Positions 15,857 to 25,065 are shown, counted from the first letter of the stretch. The stretch is 64,000 nucleotides of DNA from Roseomonas aeriglobus (GCA_016937575.1 JAFHKN010000005.1:124001-188000), one strand, 5' to 3'. A program made the numbers and translations. Notes: generated from the sequence alone by a model not told the origin.

Positions 15857-16414
15857 GTTATCCGATCTGATATGTGCGGGCGGACCCCTCGCGATGAACA
15901 GGTCGGCCAGCGCTGCCAGTACGTCTTCGTGTCGAAGCTGGCGCGCGACGACCAGTGCCAGGCACTCCCTGCTCGCCTCGTCGATAATGGTAAGGATGCG
16001 GAACTTGCGTCCGTCATGGGTGCGTTCCTCGACGAAGTCGTAAGCCCAGACATGCCCCGGATACTCCGGCCGCAACCGGATGCACGAGCCATCGTTCAGC
16101 CATAACCGGCCGCGTTTCGGCTGGCGCTGCGGCACCTTCAGCCCCTCGCGTCGCCAGATCCGTTCCACCCGTTTATGGTTCACCGACCAACCCGCCGCAT
16201 GCAGCAGCGCCGTCACCCGGCGATAGCCGTAGCGCCCGTACTGCCTGGCAAGGGCGATGATATCCTCGGTGAGCGCCAGCTCGTCATCTGCCCCGAACGG
16301 CACCTTGCGCTGCGTCGACCGGTGCTGGCCGAGCACGCGGCACACCCGCCGCTCGGATACATCCAGCACCTCCCGGACCTGGTCGATGCAGCGCCGACGC
16401 CGTGCGGGGCTCAG
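15857..16414 (-). pseudogene. IS3-family OrfB transposase, cut at the second catalytic Asp
   Basis: This segment contains VSERRVCRVLGQHRSTQRKV, YGRYGYRRVTALLHAAGWSV, KRVERIWRREGLKVP, and the rve start HVWAYDFVEERTHDG with the first Asp. It ends at HIRSDN, where the IS110 element interrupts it. The orfB frame is -1 relative to orfA, as usual for IS3 programmed frameshifting, so no independent start is expected; an internal ATG is at 16369. It is non-functional in this copy. Confidence 0.87.
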
Positions 16415-16689
16415 AAGTTTCCCTTGGCTGCCTCCTGCAGGATGAGCTTGTCCAGCGTCAGATCCGAGATCGCCCGGCGCAGCCGCAGGTTCTCCTTTTC
16501 CAGATCCTTCATCCGCCGAGTCTGATCGGTCTTCAGGCCACCATATTCCTTGCGCCAGCGGTAGTAGGTCTGCTCGCTGACCGCGATGCGCCGACAGGCC
16601 TCGGCGGTCGTGCCGCCCTGACCCAGCATGATCTCAACCTCACGTAGCTTCCCGATAATCTCCTCGGGCTTGTGCTTCTTCGCAGGCAT
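16411..16689 (-). CDS. IS3-family OrfA
   Basis: A 92-residue protein, MPAKKHKPEEIIGKLREVE, with a helix-turn-helix (TTAEACRRIAVSEQTYYRWR) and a leucine-zipper-like tail (MKDLEKENLRLRRAISDLTLDK). This is the standard OrfA of IS3 elements. An ATG 15 codons upstream is in frame but would lie in the terminal region, so I chose 16689. Without a functional orfB it may act only as a repressor. Confidence 0.88.
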   Translation of the reverse strand: MPAKKHKPEEIIGKLREVEIMLGQGGTTAEACRRIAVSEQTYYRWRKEYGGLKTDQTRRMKDLEKENLRLRRAISDLTLDKLILQEAAKGNF

Positions 16690-16819
16690 TCGTCGTCCCT
16701 TCCTTGGTCCAGACTGTAATAGTCGATGGACCACTCAGAAGGGGGCAGCTCAGACGGCCATGATCGGCGCGCGGCGCGCCAGCAATGACGGCTAGTAAGA
16801 TGATGGCGAGTAGAACGAG

Positions 16820-17230
16820 ATGATGAGGCCCGATGATAGCAGGCGCTCCCACGAGGCGATCCGCGCCGCTGCCTACGCACTTCGTGACTGCGTCAGGGCT
16901 GGACCTCCGCTTACCGACCTCGGCCGGCTACGAATGAACCTGGCCAATGCGGTACGGGAGCATCTGCCTACACAGCAGGGCTGGAACAAGGAGGCTCGAG
17001 GCTATTTCGCCGACCAGATGCCGACTTACGAGCGGATCATGGAAGAGGATCGCGAGCTTCGGCTACGCTACTCCGACCACATACGGCGTTGGAGCAGCAA
17101 CGCGATAGCTTCGAACGTCCCAGCCTATGCTGCGGACGTCGCAACACTGGTAGAGCGCCTCGACCGCTACCTGCGGTCGCTTGAGCACGAGCTCTATAAG
17201 CCGATGCACCAGGCAGGGATCGAGGCGTGA
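16820..17230 (+). CDS. Hypothetical alpha-helical protein
   Basis: A 136-residue soluble protein not recognised. It is rich in charged helices (EAIRAAAYALRDCVRAG, LRMNLANAVREHLPTQQGWNKEA, EEDRELRLRYSDHIRRW, DVATLVERLDRYLRSLEHELY) and ends in KPMHQAGIEA. The regular helix spacing and scattered H/E/D residues recall a four-helix bundle such as a hemerythrin-like fold, but the canonical HxxxE ligand pattern is not clear. Two consecutive ATGs are possible starts. It lies between the IS3 element and the HIU hydrolase remnant, so it may be the tail of an older gene neighbourhood. Confidence 0.5.
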   Translation: MMRPDDSRRSHEAIRAAAYALRDCVRAGPPLTDLGRLRMNLANAVREHLPTQQGWNKEARGYFADQMPTYERIMEEDRELRLRYSDHIRRWSSNAIASNVPAYAADVATLVERLDRYLRSLEHELYKPMHQAGIEA

Positions 17231-17237
17231 TCGGTGA

Positions 17238-17423
17238 TCAATTGCCCCTGTAGGTGGAGTAGCCGAAGGGGCTGACCACGACCGGCACATGGTAGTGCGC
17301 GGCAGGGTCGGTGACGCGGAACACGGGATCGATCTCGGGGAAGAATGGCACCGCCTTCGCATCCGGGTAGCCTGCCATGTCGAACAGCAGCTTGTAGGTG
17401 CGCGGCGCGAACTTCGACGGCTA
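17238..17423 (-). pseudogene. 5-hydroxyisourate hydrolase (transthyretin-like), C-terminal remnant
   Basis: On the minus strand the open stretch reads PSKFAPRTYKLLFDMAGYPD, an acidic middle, then AHYHVPVVVSPFGYSTYRGN and a stop. The terminal Y-S-T-Y-R-G tetrad-like motif and the YHVPVVVSPFGYSTYRG block are the signature of HIU hydrolase (uric acid catabolism). Only about 61 of the usual 110 or more residues remain. Upstream sequence from 17424 is unrelated, so the gene is truncated at its 5' end. Confidence 0.75.
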
Positions 17424-17572
17424 CCTACCCGACGCCGATATCTCGGTTGAAACCGGGCAAACCTATAGTCCTGCATGACGATCTGGCATCTTGCATCACC
17501 GCGAGCAGCTATCGAAACCGGCGTTTATCACCTACAGTCCTGCAAGGCAGGGTCGCCGGTCCTGCGAAACCG

Positions 17573-18613
17573 ATGGTGGGGGTGCCGTTGCGACCTGTGT
17601 CAGCTGCGATCTGTGTTCCGGTCCGCAACGAGGAGACTGCGTTACTGAAGTTGCTGGAGGCGATCGAGCGACTGGACCTGGGCGACGTCGAGGCTGCCGT
17701 GTTCTTCCTCCTTGATAATTGCTCGGATGCGAGCGAGCAGGTAATACTCGAGCATGCTGGTCGCATGGCCCTTCCGTTCACGGTGGCTCAGGGAGACCCG
17801 TCCCCTGATGCCAATGCCGGTCGTGCACGCCGGGCCGCCATCGCCCTCGGCCTGCATCATGCGGCGAGCACGCCCCACGGTATTCTCCTGACGACCGACG
17901 CCGACAGCCAGCCCCGTGCCGATTGGGTCAGGGCGGCACTGCAGGGCCTGGCCTCGGCCGACCTTGTCGCCGGGCGAATCGTCCGGATCGCAGCGGAGCG
18001 GGATCCGGTGCAGGGGAGGGTCGAGCGCTACCTCGATCGGCTTCACGCCTACCGACGATCGGTCGACCCCGTTCCGTGGGACAGTCCGACCGGCTCCCAC
18101 TGCTCGGGAGGCGCCAACATGGCCTTCCGACCCGGAGCCTATCAGGCGCTGGGTGGCTTCCAGCCGGTGCCATGCGGCGAGGACGCCGCCCTGCTCGACG
18201 ATGCCGGGCGCGCCGGGTTTCGCGTGCGCCGCGATCCCGGCATGGTGGTTGCGACCTCCTCACGGCGGCTCGGCCGGGCGCCGGGCGGCATGGCGGCTGC
18301 GCTCAGTGCCATCGACCATCACGGGGCACCCTCAATGCCGCATCCCCGAGGGGCGGCATGGCAATACCGACAGCAGGCGGAGGCGCGCCGCATTTGGGCC
18401 GGGCTCCCCGATTCCTTTGTCGCAGCTCGCTTCGGCGACCGTATCGGATTGACCGGTGACCATGTGATCGGCGTCGCGCGCGACTGCCCCAACGCAGAGG
18501 CGTTCGCCATGCGTGTCGTGCCGGCGCTGCCCGATATACCCGACGTCACCCTCGCCGAGGCCGAGCATGCCCTGGCAACGCTCGAGCACCAGCTTTGCGA
18601 GCAGGCGGTATGA
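17573..18613 (+). CDS. Family 2 glycosyltransferase
   Basis: A 346-residue protein. The GT-A start SAAICVPVRNEETALLKLLEAI is followed by a DNCSD element, the metal-binding DADSQP (about residue 115), a SGGANMAFRPGAYQALGGF acceptor-site region and a CGEDAALLDDA motif like the ED of processive or single-transfer GT2s. No membrane helices are evident, so it is probably cytosolic or peripheral. ATG 17573 was chosen because the GT2 fold begins eight residues later; the frame itself opens at 17345 through remnant sequence. It is the first gene of a four-gene set in which each start overlaps the previous stop. Confidence 0.82.
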   Translation: MVGVPLRPVSAAICVPVRNEETALLKLLEAIERLDLGDVEAAVFFLLDNCSDASEQVILEHAGRMALPFTVAQGDPSPDANAGRARRAAIALGLHHAASTPHGILLTTDADSQPRADWVRAALQGLASADLVAGRIVRIAAERDPVQGRVERYLDRLHAYRRSVDPVPWDSPTGSHCSGGANMAFRPGAYQALGGFQPVPCGEDAALLDDAGRAGFRVRRDPGMVVATSSRRLGRAPGGMAAALSAIDHHGAPSMPHPRGAAWQYRQQAEARRIWAGLPDSFVAARFGDRIGLTGDHVIGVARDCPNAEAFAMRVVPALPDIPDVTLAEAEHALATLEHQLCEQAV

Positions 18614-19596
18614 CGACGACCAAAGCTCTGCGCCATGCGATCGTCGCGGCAGGGTGGGTGACCGACCCCGCCGGCGATCCGACGACGCCCGAGGCATATC
18701 TGGACCTGCTCCGCCCTCTTTACGCTGCGGGACGCCGGGATCTCCCCATCGGGCGCCTGCTGGAGGGGCATGTCGATGCGGTGCAAATCGTGTTTCGATA
18801 CGGCACGTCGTCCCAGGTCGCTGCGTTGCGGGCGCGGATCGCTGCGGGAGCGATGCTGGGTGTGTGGAATGCGGGCCTGCCGGGTGAGTCGCTGGTGCTT
18901 ACCGGCGGACGGCTGACCGGCGGCAAGGGCTATGCATCGGGGGCGGGGATACTGACTCACGCGCTGGTAACTGCGGATAGCGAACGCGGGCCGCAGCTGC
19001 TCCTGCTCGACCTGGATGCCGATCCGCCTGCCATCGATCGGGAGTGGTGGCAGACGATCGGCATGCAGCGCTCGGAGACACATCTGGTGCGCTGGTCCGG
19101 CTCTGTGATCCGTGAAGACGGCCGTATCGGCGAGCCCGGCAGCTATGCGCGGGAGCCGTTCTTCAGCGGAGGCGCGCTGCGCTTCGCCGCGGTTCATGCC
19201 GGGGGCATCGCCGGCCTGCTCGATGCAGTGCGTGACCACCTGACCACCCACGAGCGCGCTTCCGATCCGTTCCAGGCATCGCGCCTCGCCGACCTGTTCC
19301 TGCTTGCCCAGGGTGCAGCGGCGAGCATCCGCGACACGGCGGGCGCCTGGTTCAGCGGGACGGATGCGGAACGCCTCGCCCGGGTGTCCGCTGCGCGGCT
19401 ATCGATCGCCGGCTCTGCCGAGCGCGCCCTGACGATCGCGCAGGAGGCGGTGGGGCTGCAGGGATTGTTCCTATCGCATCCGCTGGCGGCAAAGATCGCC
19501 GATCTCATGGTGTACCTGCGCCAGCCTGCGCCCGACGCGCATCGCTTTCGCGTCGGCCAGGCTGTCGCCGAGCACATCCTCGACCCCATTCTGTGA
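18610..19596 (+). CDS. Acyl-CoA dehydrogenase-like flavoprotein
   Basis: A 328-residue protein starting at ATG 18610, which overlaps the glycosyltransferase stop (ATGA). It has an N-terminal helical segment, then LGVWNAGLPGESLVLTGGRLTGGKGYASGAG (compare the flavin-binding middle domain of acyl-CoA dehydrogenases), and a helical C-terminus with GSAERALTIAQEAVGLQGLFLSHPLAAKIADLMVYLRQPAPD. That C-terminal part matches the ACAD_C fold (helix-loop with R/Q near the flavin). The family usually has 380-400 residues, so it is somewhat short and has no obvious catalytic Glu. Substrate and even enzymatic activity are uncertain; it may be a desaturase-like or diverged member. Confidence 0.7.
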   Translation: MTTTKALRHAIVAAGWVTDPAGDPTTPEAYLDLLRPLYAAGRRDLPIGRLLEGHVDAVQIVFRYGTSSQVAALRARIAAGAMLGVWNAGLPGESLVLTGGRLTGGKGYASGAGILTHALVTADSERGPQLLLLDLDADPPAIDREWWQTIGMQRSETHLVRWSGSVIREDGRIGEPGSYAREPFFSGGALRFAAVHAGGIAGLLDAVRDHLTTHERASDPFQASRLADLFLLAQGAAASIRDTAGAWFSGTDAERLARVSAARLSIAGSAERALTIAQEAVGLQGLFLSHPLAAKIADLMVYLRQPAPDAHRFRVGQAVAEHILDPIL

Positions 19597-20246
19597 GGAT
19601 CCCGCTGCGAAACGTACGTGTCGCGCTGGTGATCGCCCCGCACCCGGATGACGAGGTCATCGGCGCGGCAGGCCTCATTGCGCGGCTTCGCCGCCATGGA
19701 GCTCGGGTCCGGGTTGCGGTCGTGACCGATGGTGCCGCGTCTCACCGGGGCAGCCGACAATGGCCGAGAGCGCGACTGGTCGCGGCGCGCCAGCGTGAGA
19801 GCCTTCATGCGCTACGTCGTCTCGGCATCGTTGCTGGCGACGTCTCGTTCCTCAATTTGCCCGATGGCCAGTTGCCCTCGATCCCGGGACGCTGTTATCG
19901 CGCGCTGCGCCGCCAGGTCGCACGATGCCGGGATCTCGATCTCATCGTCGGACCGGCCTGCGATGACGACCATCCCGATCACCGCGCCGTAGCAGCGGCC
20001 GTCGCCCGATGCCCGGGTGGCGCCGGTCGGCTGACCTACCGCGTGTGGCCGCCTCGCCCGGACAGGTCCGGACCGGCATGGCGCATCGCTGTGCCCGGAG
20101 GAGTTCCGGTTAAGCGGTCGCTGATCCGCGTCTACCGGACGCAGCTCGGCGCCGTTTCCGATGATCCAGCAGGCTTCACGATCGCGAGACACGAGCTTGC
20201 GGCCTTTGCTCGTCCGGTCGAGCGCTACCGGCCGGGTTCGAAGTGA
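19593..20246 (+). CDS. PIG-L (LmbE-like) family deacetylase
   Basis: A 217-residue zinc-dependent N-deacetylase. The metal motif APHPDDEVIGAAGLIARL lies near residue 14. TDGAASH and the downstream DDDHPDHRAV motif complete the PIG-L site (first His and Asp plus the HPDH His). Translation starts with GTG 19593, overlapping the previous stop (GTGA). Family members remove acetyl from N-acetylglucosamine in GPI, mycothiol or bacillithiol synthesis, or from other amino sugars. Beside a glycosyltransferase and a methyltransferase it likely modifies a glycosylated small molecule. Confidence 0.88.
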   Translation: MRIPLRNVRVALVIAPHPDDEVIGAAGLIARLRRHGARVRVAVVTDGAASHRGSRQWPRARLVAARQRESLHALRRLGIVAGDVSFLNLPDGQLPSIPGRCYRALRRQVARCRDLDLIVGPACDDDHPDHRAVAAAVARCPGGAGRLTYRVWPPRPDRSGPAWRIAVPGGVPVKRSLIRVYRTQLGAVSDDPAGFTIARHELAAFARPVERYRPGSK

Positions 20247-20839
20247 CGAGCCCGATCGATCTTGCCGGGTTCGCCGCCAAGTTCGCCGGCGACGACGATC
20301 CCTGGCGCACCTTCACCGCCCGTGACGAGGCGGTGAAGCGTGCCGCGATCCTGCACGCGATAGGTCACCGACCGGTCGGACGGGTGCTGGAGCTGGCCAG
20401 CGGCAACGGATCCAACAGTGCCGCGATCGCGAGGATGGCGTTGTGCCTCGATGCGACCGAGGGCACGAGGGAGGGGGTCGACCTGACGGCACGCGCCGTC
20501 GCGGCCTGGCCTCGTGCGTGCGCATCGCTGCTCGTGCTCCCCGGTCGACCGCCACGTCTCGTCTATGACGTGATCGTGATCGCCGAGATCCTGTATTACC
20601 TCTCAGCGCGAGAGATGGCCCGGGTTGCGCGTGAGATGGCCGCTCGCCTGCGGGGAGACGGCACCATCGTGCTCGCGCACCACAGGATCGACTACTACGA
20701 CTTCGCCCAGCACGCGGCAGGAATCCACGCCCGGTTCCTCGCAGAGACCGGGCGTCGTTGGACGGTTCGCACCGTGCGCCGCACCCGCCGCTGGGTCGTC
20801 ACCGCGGCCCGCGCCGACGGTGTGCCCCGATCCCCTTGA
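20243..20839 (+). CDS. NodS-like SAM-dependent methyltransferase
   Basis: A 198-residue class I methyltransferase. The opening AAKFAGDDDPWRTFTARDEAVKRAAI recalls the NodS/DUF938-type N-terminus. Motif I is RVLELASGNGSNSAAIARM (about residues 47-65), motif II contains DATEG, and VIVIAEILYYLSAREMARVA is the post-motif region seen in NodS. It starts with GTG 20243 overlapping the deacetylase stop. NodS N-methylates deacetylated chitooligosaccharides, so a product of PIG-L deacetylation would be a logical substrate. The gene ends 96 bases before the convergent catalase gene. Confidence 0.8.
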   Translation: MTSPIDLAGFAAKFAGDDDPWRTFTARDEAVKRAAILHAIGHRPVGRVLELASGNGSNSAAIARMALCLDATEGTREGVDLTARAVAAWPRACASLLVLPGRPPRLVYDVIVIAEILYYLSAREMARVAREMAARLRGDGTIVLAHHRIDYYDFAQHAAGIHARFLAETGRRWTVRTVRRTRRWVVTAARADGVPRSP

Positions 20840-20894
20840 ACGCGAGCGAGGCAGCACGTCCCACGTCCGTGCGATATGAGGCTTGCCGTTAAGT

Positions 20895-20923
20895 GGAGCG
20901 GCAGGACGTCCACCTGCCGCTCC
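20895..20923. terminator. Bidirectional terminator hairpin between methyltransferase and catalase genes
   Basis: GGAGCGGCAGG (20895-20905) pairs perfectly with CCTGCCGCTCC (20913-20923) around a seven-base loop. It lies between two convergent genes, the normal place for a shared terminator. There is no long U-run on either side. Confidence 0.65.
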
Positions 20924-20934
20924 CGCCAGGGTCG

Positions 20935-23103
20935 TCAGGCCGCCGCGTCGAGATCGACCTTCATCTCCCGAGCCCAGAACCTGAGGTCACGACAGGTCGT
21001 GACGAACGCCTTGACGTCCTTGCTCTTGCTTAGGGCTACGAAGCCATCGTCAAGCTCCGGCACCCGAGAAGCGTCGAACAACGTGGCGGCTGCATCGGTG
21101 TAGCCGATGAACTTGCAGTGGCCGAACGCGTCCGCCACGAAGTCCTTGGAGGCCGCATCCTTGGCGAGCATCGCAACCCCCTCCTCGGACGGGAGCACCG
21201 CGACGGCATCGAACAGGACCGAAGGTCCGCCGTCGATCTTCTGCTTGGCCGCGACCTTGGTGCCGTCGTCGAGCGTGACCCCGCCGATCTTCGGCGCGAC
21301 CACCTCCCAGACCGCGCCTTCGGCTTCCAGCGCCTTCGTCAGCGCATTGAACAGCTCGGCGCTCGACCCATCGGTCAGCAGCAGGCCCATCTTTCGCCCG
21401 GCGAAATTCGCCGGGCCGTTGGCGACGATCGAGAGCGCCGACGATGTCGGCAGGTCTAGCGTCGGCTTGGCCGCCTTGGCGGCGTCCGGCAGGTCAAGGC
21501 CGAGCCCGTCCGCAACGGTAGCGGCGAGATCCTCGTCGATGTTGCGCAGGTGGCTGACCGCCCGGGCCCGGATGTCGACACGATCTACCTTCGACAGCTC
21601 GAACACCAGCGCGTCGCCGATGTGCTTCTGCTCGATCGGCTGCTGGCTGAGATAGAACTGCCGCGCCTGGCTGTAATGATCGGCAAAGGTTTCGGACCGA
21701 ACCCGCTGCTTAGTCCCCTGAACCTCGGCGGGGAAGCTGGTGAAGCCGATCTCCGCGTTCTCGCGCGGACCGCCTTCCGCGCCCCAGCTGTTCGGCTCAT
21801 AGTTCACGCGCCCCTTCGGATTGCGCATCGCCATGTGGCCGTCCTGCTGGAAGTTCATCACCGGACAGCGCGGGGCATTGATCGGCAGGTGGGTGAAGTT
21901 CGGGCTGCCGAGCCGCTTCAGCTGGGTATCGAGATAGGAGAAGTTGCGGCCGTGCAGCAGCGGGTCGTCACTGAAGTCGATGCCCGGCACGATGTTCTGC
22001 GTGCAGTAGGCGACCTGCTCGGTTTCGGCGAAGAAGTTGTCGACGTTGCGATTAAGCGTGAGCGTACCGACGATGCGGACCGGCACGTCCTCCTCGGGGA
22101 TGAGCTTGGTCGAGTCGAGATGGTCGAAGGGAAGCTTGTCGGCGGTTTCCTGATCGAACAGCTGGACGCCGAGATCCCATTGCGGGAAGTCACCGCTCTC
22201 GATCGCCTCCCAGAGATCGCGGCGATGATAGTCGGGATCGGCGCCGCTGATCTTGACCGCTTCGTTCCACAGCACCGACTGGAGCCCCTGGCGCGGCTTC
22301 CAGTGGAACTTGACGAAGGTCGACCTGCCTTCCGCGTTCACCAGGCGGAAGCTGTGGACGCCGAAGCCCTCCATCGTGCGGAAGGAGCGGGGGATCGTGC
22401 GATCGGACATGATCCACATGATCATGTGCCAGGCTTCCGGGGTGAGGCTGGCGAAATCCCAGAAATTGTCGTGTGCGGTTTGCGCCTGGGGGAACGCCCG
22501 GTCGGGCTCCTGCTTAGCCGCATGGACCAGATCGGGGAACTTGATGGCATCCTGGATGAAGAACACCGGGATGTTGTTGCCGACGATGTCCCAGTTGCCC
22601 TGCTTCGTGTACATCTTGACGGCGAAGCCGCGCACGTCGCGCGCCAGATCGCGCGAGCCCTTGTTGCCCGCTACCGTTGAGAAGCGGACGAACACCTCCG
22701 TCTGCTGCCCGACCGTGCTCAGCACGTCGGCGCGGGTGTAGTCGGCCAGACTGTCGGTCAGCTCGAACACGCCGTGCGCGCCATAGCCGCGTGCGTGGAC
22801 GACGCGCTCCGGGATGCGCTCGTGATCGAAATGGAAGATCTTTTCGCGGAGGATGAAGTCCTCGAGCAGCGTGGGGCCCCGCAGACCCGCCTTGAGACTG
22901 TTCTGGGCGTCCGCGATCGGGATGCCCTGCTGCGTGGTCATGGTAAGTGCCGCGTCCGAGGTCGTCTGGCGGGTTTCGCCGCCATGGCCCTGCTGCTCGG
23001 CATAGTTCGTCGGCTGGTCGGCACCCGCCGGCAGCGGCGGTGCCTTCTTGGCCGTCTCGCCCTTGAGTTTCACCGCGTCGCTTTTGATGCTCTTGCGTGC
23101 CAT
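20935..23103 (-). CDS. katE: Clade-II large-subunit catalase with C-terminal GAT-like domain
   Basis: A 722-residue haem catalase that disproportionates H2O2. The catalytic His lies in [13 protein letters not shown], the Asn in [17 protein letters not shown], and the haem-ligand Tyr in [14 protein letters not shown]. Large size plus a C-terminal flavodoxin/DJ-1-like domain ([20 protein letters not shown] onward, residues 580-720) identify clade II (HPII type). A charged, lysine-rich N-terminal tail is typical. The ATG at 23103 follows a GGATTAC-type purine stretch. The enzyme is cytosolic and stress-related; no EcfG-type promoter could be convincingly placed upstream. Confidence 0.95.
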   Translation of the reverse strand: MARKSIKSDAVKLKGETAKKAPPLPAGADQPTNYAEQQGHGGETRQTTSDAALTMTTQQGIPIADAQNSLKAGLRGPTLLEDFILREKIFHFDHERIPERVVHARGYGAHGVFELTDSLADYTRADVLSTVGQQTEVFVRFSTVAGNKGSRDLARDVRGFAVKMYTKQGNWDIVGNNIPVFFIQDAIKFPDLVHAAKQEPDRAFPQAQTAHDNFWDFASLTPEAWHMIMWIMSDRTIPRSFRTMEGFGVHSFRLVNAEGRSTFVKFHWKPRQGLQSVLWNEAVKISGADPDYHRRDLWEAIESGDFPQWDLGVQLFDQETADKLPFDHLDSTKLIPEEDVPVRIVGTLTLNRNVDNFFAETEQVAYCTQNIVPGIDFSDDPLLHGRNFSYLDTQLKRLGSPNFTHLPINAPRCPVMNFQQDGHMAMRNPKGRVNYEPNSWGAEGGPRENAEIGFTSFPAEVQGTKQRVRSETFADHYSQARQFYLSQQPIEQKHIGDALVFELSKVDRVDIRARAVSHLRNIDEDLAATVADGLGLDLPDAAKAAKPTLDLPTSSALSIVANGPANFAGRKMGLLLTDGSSAELFNALTKALEAEGAVWEVVAPKIGGVTLDDGTKVAAKQKIDGGPSVLFDAVAVLPSEEGVAMLAKDAASKDFVADAFGHCKFIGYTDAAATLFDASRVPELDDGFVALSKSKDVKAFVTTCRDLRFWAREMKVDLDAAA

Positions 23104-23377
23104 GGACGTAATCCTCCGATCATGCCCTTAATGCCACCAGCGCCACGGCGATGCGAGGCATAAATCTTTGTAGCGACTGGGAACCGACCCGGAGGACCGA
23201 AATCAAGTTATGTCAGTCGAGCATGGTCGCCGGTTCGGACGACAGGCGCGGGCTCGGCAACGTAAGTGTTCATGGCTGCGCAGAACCCGACTGCGGCTTC
23301 CTTGGTCCTGGTTCACAGCCAGGGAAAGCCGATATGAGCCGGTTGGAGATGTCTTAACGCCTTGCCGTTAGCCGAGC
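23104..23377. other. Intergenic region upstream of katE and the MHYT remnant
   Basis: This 274-base stretch presumably holds the katE promoter on the minus strand. I found no convincing -35/-10, EcfG (GGAAC-N16-CGTT) or OxyR box, and no gene. Confidence 0.35.
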
Positions 23378-23677
23378 ATGATGTACTCCCAGGTCGTACA
23401 GGTTTTCGACTGCGTCCGGCACGACCACGATCTGTGGTTGGTGCTGCTCGCCGGCCTGGTTTGCCTCTGCGGAATCTATGCGTCCTTTGCCCTGGCCGAC
23501 CATGCCATACGCTCAGGGCGGAAGACGCGCAGCCTGTGAGAACCTATCACCATCGTGTCGGCCGGCTGCACGGCCTGGGCGACCCACTTCATTATCTTGC
23601 TGGCTTTCAAGCCGGGCATGCCGTCTGCGTTCAACCCGCTGGCCGTACGGCCGTTTTACGGCCGCTCGTTGATGTAA
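23378..23677 (+). pseudogene. MHYT-domain membrane sensor, remnant split by TGA
   Basis: From ATG 23378 the frame reads MMYSQVVQVFDCVRHDHDLW, then a transmembrane stretch LVLLAGLVCLCGIYASFALA, to a TGA at 23537-23539. In the same frame it continues EPITIVSAGCTAWATHFIIL followed by LAFKPGMP, ending at a stop at 23675-23677. The HDLWLVLLA, A-W-A-T-H-F-I and AFKPG pieces are the first helices of an MHYT sensor domain, normally fused to GGDEF/EAL or kinase domains. Only the first two helices remain, so the gene is truncated downstream as well as interrupted. Confidence 0.65.
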
Positions 23678-23776
23678 ACGAATCAAATGGACAGGGACCC
23701 ATGCCGCGGCTCAAGGCGTTGAGCGTCATAGACATGGCCCTGACGACAAGGACATGCACTCAGATGAGGAAACGAC

Positions 23777-24952
23777 ATGCGCGCACTATGCTGGCACGGT
23801 AAAGGCGATGTCCGCGTCGACACCGTTGCGGATCCCGAGATCAAGCACCCGCGCGATGCGATCATCAAAGTAACCGCCTGCGCGATCTGCGGGTCGGACC
23901 TTCACCTGCTGGATGGCTACCAGCCCACCATGGAGGCCGGCGACATCCTCGGCCACGAGAACATGGGCGAGGTCGTGGCGCTCGGGTCCGAGGTCACCAA
24001 CCTCAAGATCGGGGACCGGGTGGTGGTGCCGTTCACGATCAGCTGCGGCGATTGCTGGTTCTGCAAGAAGGGTCTGTTTGCGGCCTGCGATCGGACCAAT
24101 CCGAACGCCGAGATGGCCGCCAAGGCGATGGGCCATTCGCCCGCCGGGCTGTTCGGCTTCAGCCACATGCTGGGCGGCTACTGCGGCGGTCAGGCGGAGT
24201 ATCTCCGCGTGCCGATGGCGGATGTCGGTCCGATCAAGATTCCCGACAACGTTACCGACGAGCAGGCCCTCTTCCTATCGGATATCTTCCCGACCGGCTA
24301 CATGGCCGCCGAGAATGCGCAGATCGAGCATGGCGACACCGTCGCGATCTGGGGCTGCGGTCCGGTCGGCCAGTTCGCCATCCGCTCCGCGCTGATGATG
24401 GGCGCCGGCCGCGTGATCGCGATCGACGAGGTGCCCGAGCGACTCGCCATGGCGGAGGCCGGTGGCGCTGAGACGATTAACTTCGCCGAAACCGATGTCT
24501 ACGACGAGCTGCAGGCGCGAACCAAGGGCCGGGGCCCCGACAGCTGCATCGATGCTGTCGGCTGCGAGGCGGCCGCGCACGGGGCGGCGGACGCGGTCAT
24601 GGACAAGGTGAAGGCAAGCATGATGCTCGCCACTGATCGCGTCCACGTCCTGCGGCAGGCGATCATGAGCTGCCGCAAGGGCGGCACGGTCTCCGTGCCC
24701 GGCGTCTACGTCGGGATGGGTGACAAGCTTCCGATCGGTGCAGCGATGAACAAAGGACTAACGATCAAGCTCGGCCAAACCCACGTGCAGCGCTATACTA
24801 GACCGTTGCTGGAAAAAATCGTCGCGGGCGCGATCGACCCCAGCTTCGTGATCACCCACCCGGCCAGTCTTGAAGACGCGCCAGAAATGTACGCTAAATT
24901 CCGCGACAAGGAAGAAGGTGTGATCAAGGTTGTTATGCGCCCGCACGGTTGA
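23777..24952 (+). CDS. Zinc-dependent alcohol dehydrogenase (MDR, formaldehyde-dehydrogenase-like)
   Basis: A 391-residue NAD(P)-dependent MDR enzyme. Catalytic zinc ligands lie in CAICGSDLH (Cys), GHENMGEV (His-Glu) and the middle SDIFPTGY region. Structural zinc ligands are [16 protein letters not shown] (four Cys). The Rossmann motif is [14 protein letters not shown]. The sequence order and an insert with [18 protein letters not shown] match the glutathione-independent formaldehyde-dehydrogenase-like subgroup (FDH_like). It starts at ATG 23777 within ACGACATGCGC. It may detoxify aldehydes or alcohols under stress together with the nearby catalase; the substrate is not predictable. Confidence 0.9.
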   Translation: MRALCWHGKGDVRVDTVADPEIKHPRDAIIKVTACAICGSDLHLLDGYQPTMEAGDILGHENMGEVVALGSEVTNLKIGDRVVVPFTISCGDCWFCKKGLFAACDRTNPNAEMAAKAMGHSPAGLFGFSHMLGGYCGGQAEYLRVPMADVGPIKIPDNVTDEQALFLSDIFPTGYMAAENAQIEHGDTVAIWGCGPVGQFAIRSALMMGAGRVIAIDEVPERLAMAEAGGAETINFAETDVYDELQARTKGRGPDSCIDAVGCEAAAHGAADAVMDKVKASMMLATDRVHVLRQAIMSCRKGGTVSVPGVYVGMGDKLPIGAAMNKGLTIKLGQTHVQRYTRPLLEKIVAGAIDPSFVITHPASLEDAPEMYAKFRDKEEGVIKVVMRPHG

Positions 24953-25065
24953 TTGGCGGAATAACCGGGAACAGGACGCTTATCGATGCCGATCGACACC
25001 GCCGCTTTGGAGCACGTGTAGCGGCGGTGTCGATCAGCTTGCGACCAAGTATGTCGGCAGACCTA

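Larger units (their letters stand above)
15304..16752 (-). mobile_element. IS3-family element, internally deleted and carrying an IS110 scar
   Basis: The ends are inverted repeats reading inward as TGAGCAGCCCCC (from 15304) and TGAGCTGCCCCC (complement, ending at 16752), with a second matching block GTGGTCC further in. The element carries orfA (16411-16689), a cut orfB (15857-16414) and the orfB tail (15338-15478). Between the two orfB pieces lies a 377-base right-end fragment of the IS110 element, and the middle of orfB is gone. No clear target duplication is seen at the borders. Confidence 0.8.

Noticed and set aside
20313..23163. Several open frames antisense to the methyltransferase and catalase genes
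   Set aside because: They are shadows of well-supported genes; katE motifs on the minus strand are complete and unambiguous.
23104..23377. EcfG-type general stress promoter before katE
   Set aside because: GGAAC occurs at 23181, but on the strand opposite to katE and without CGTT at 16-17 bases. No convincing match was found.
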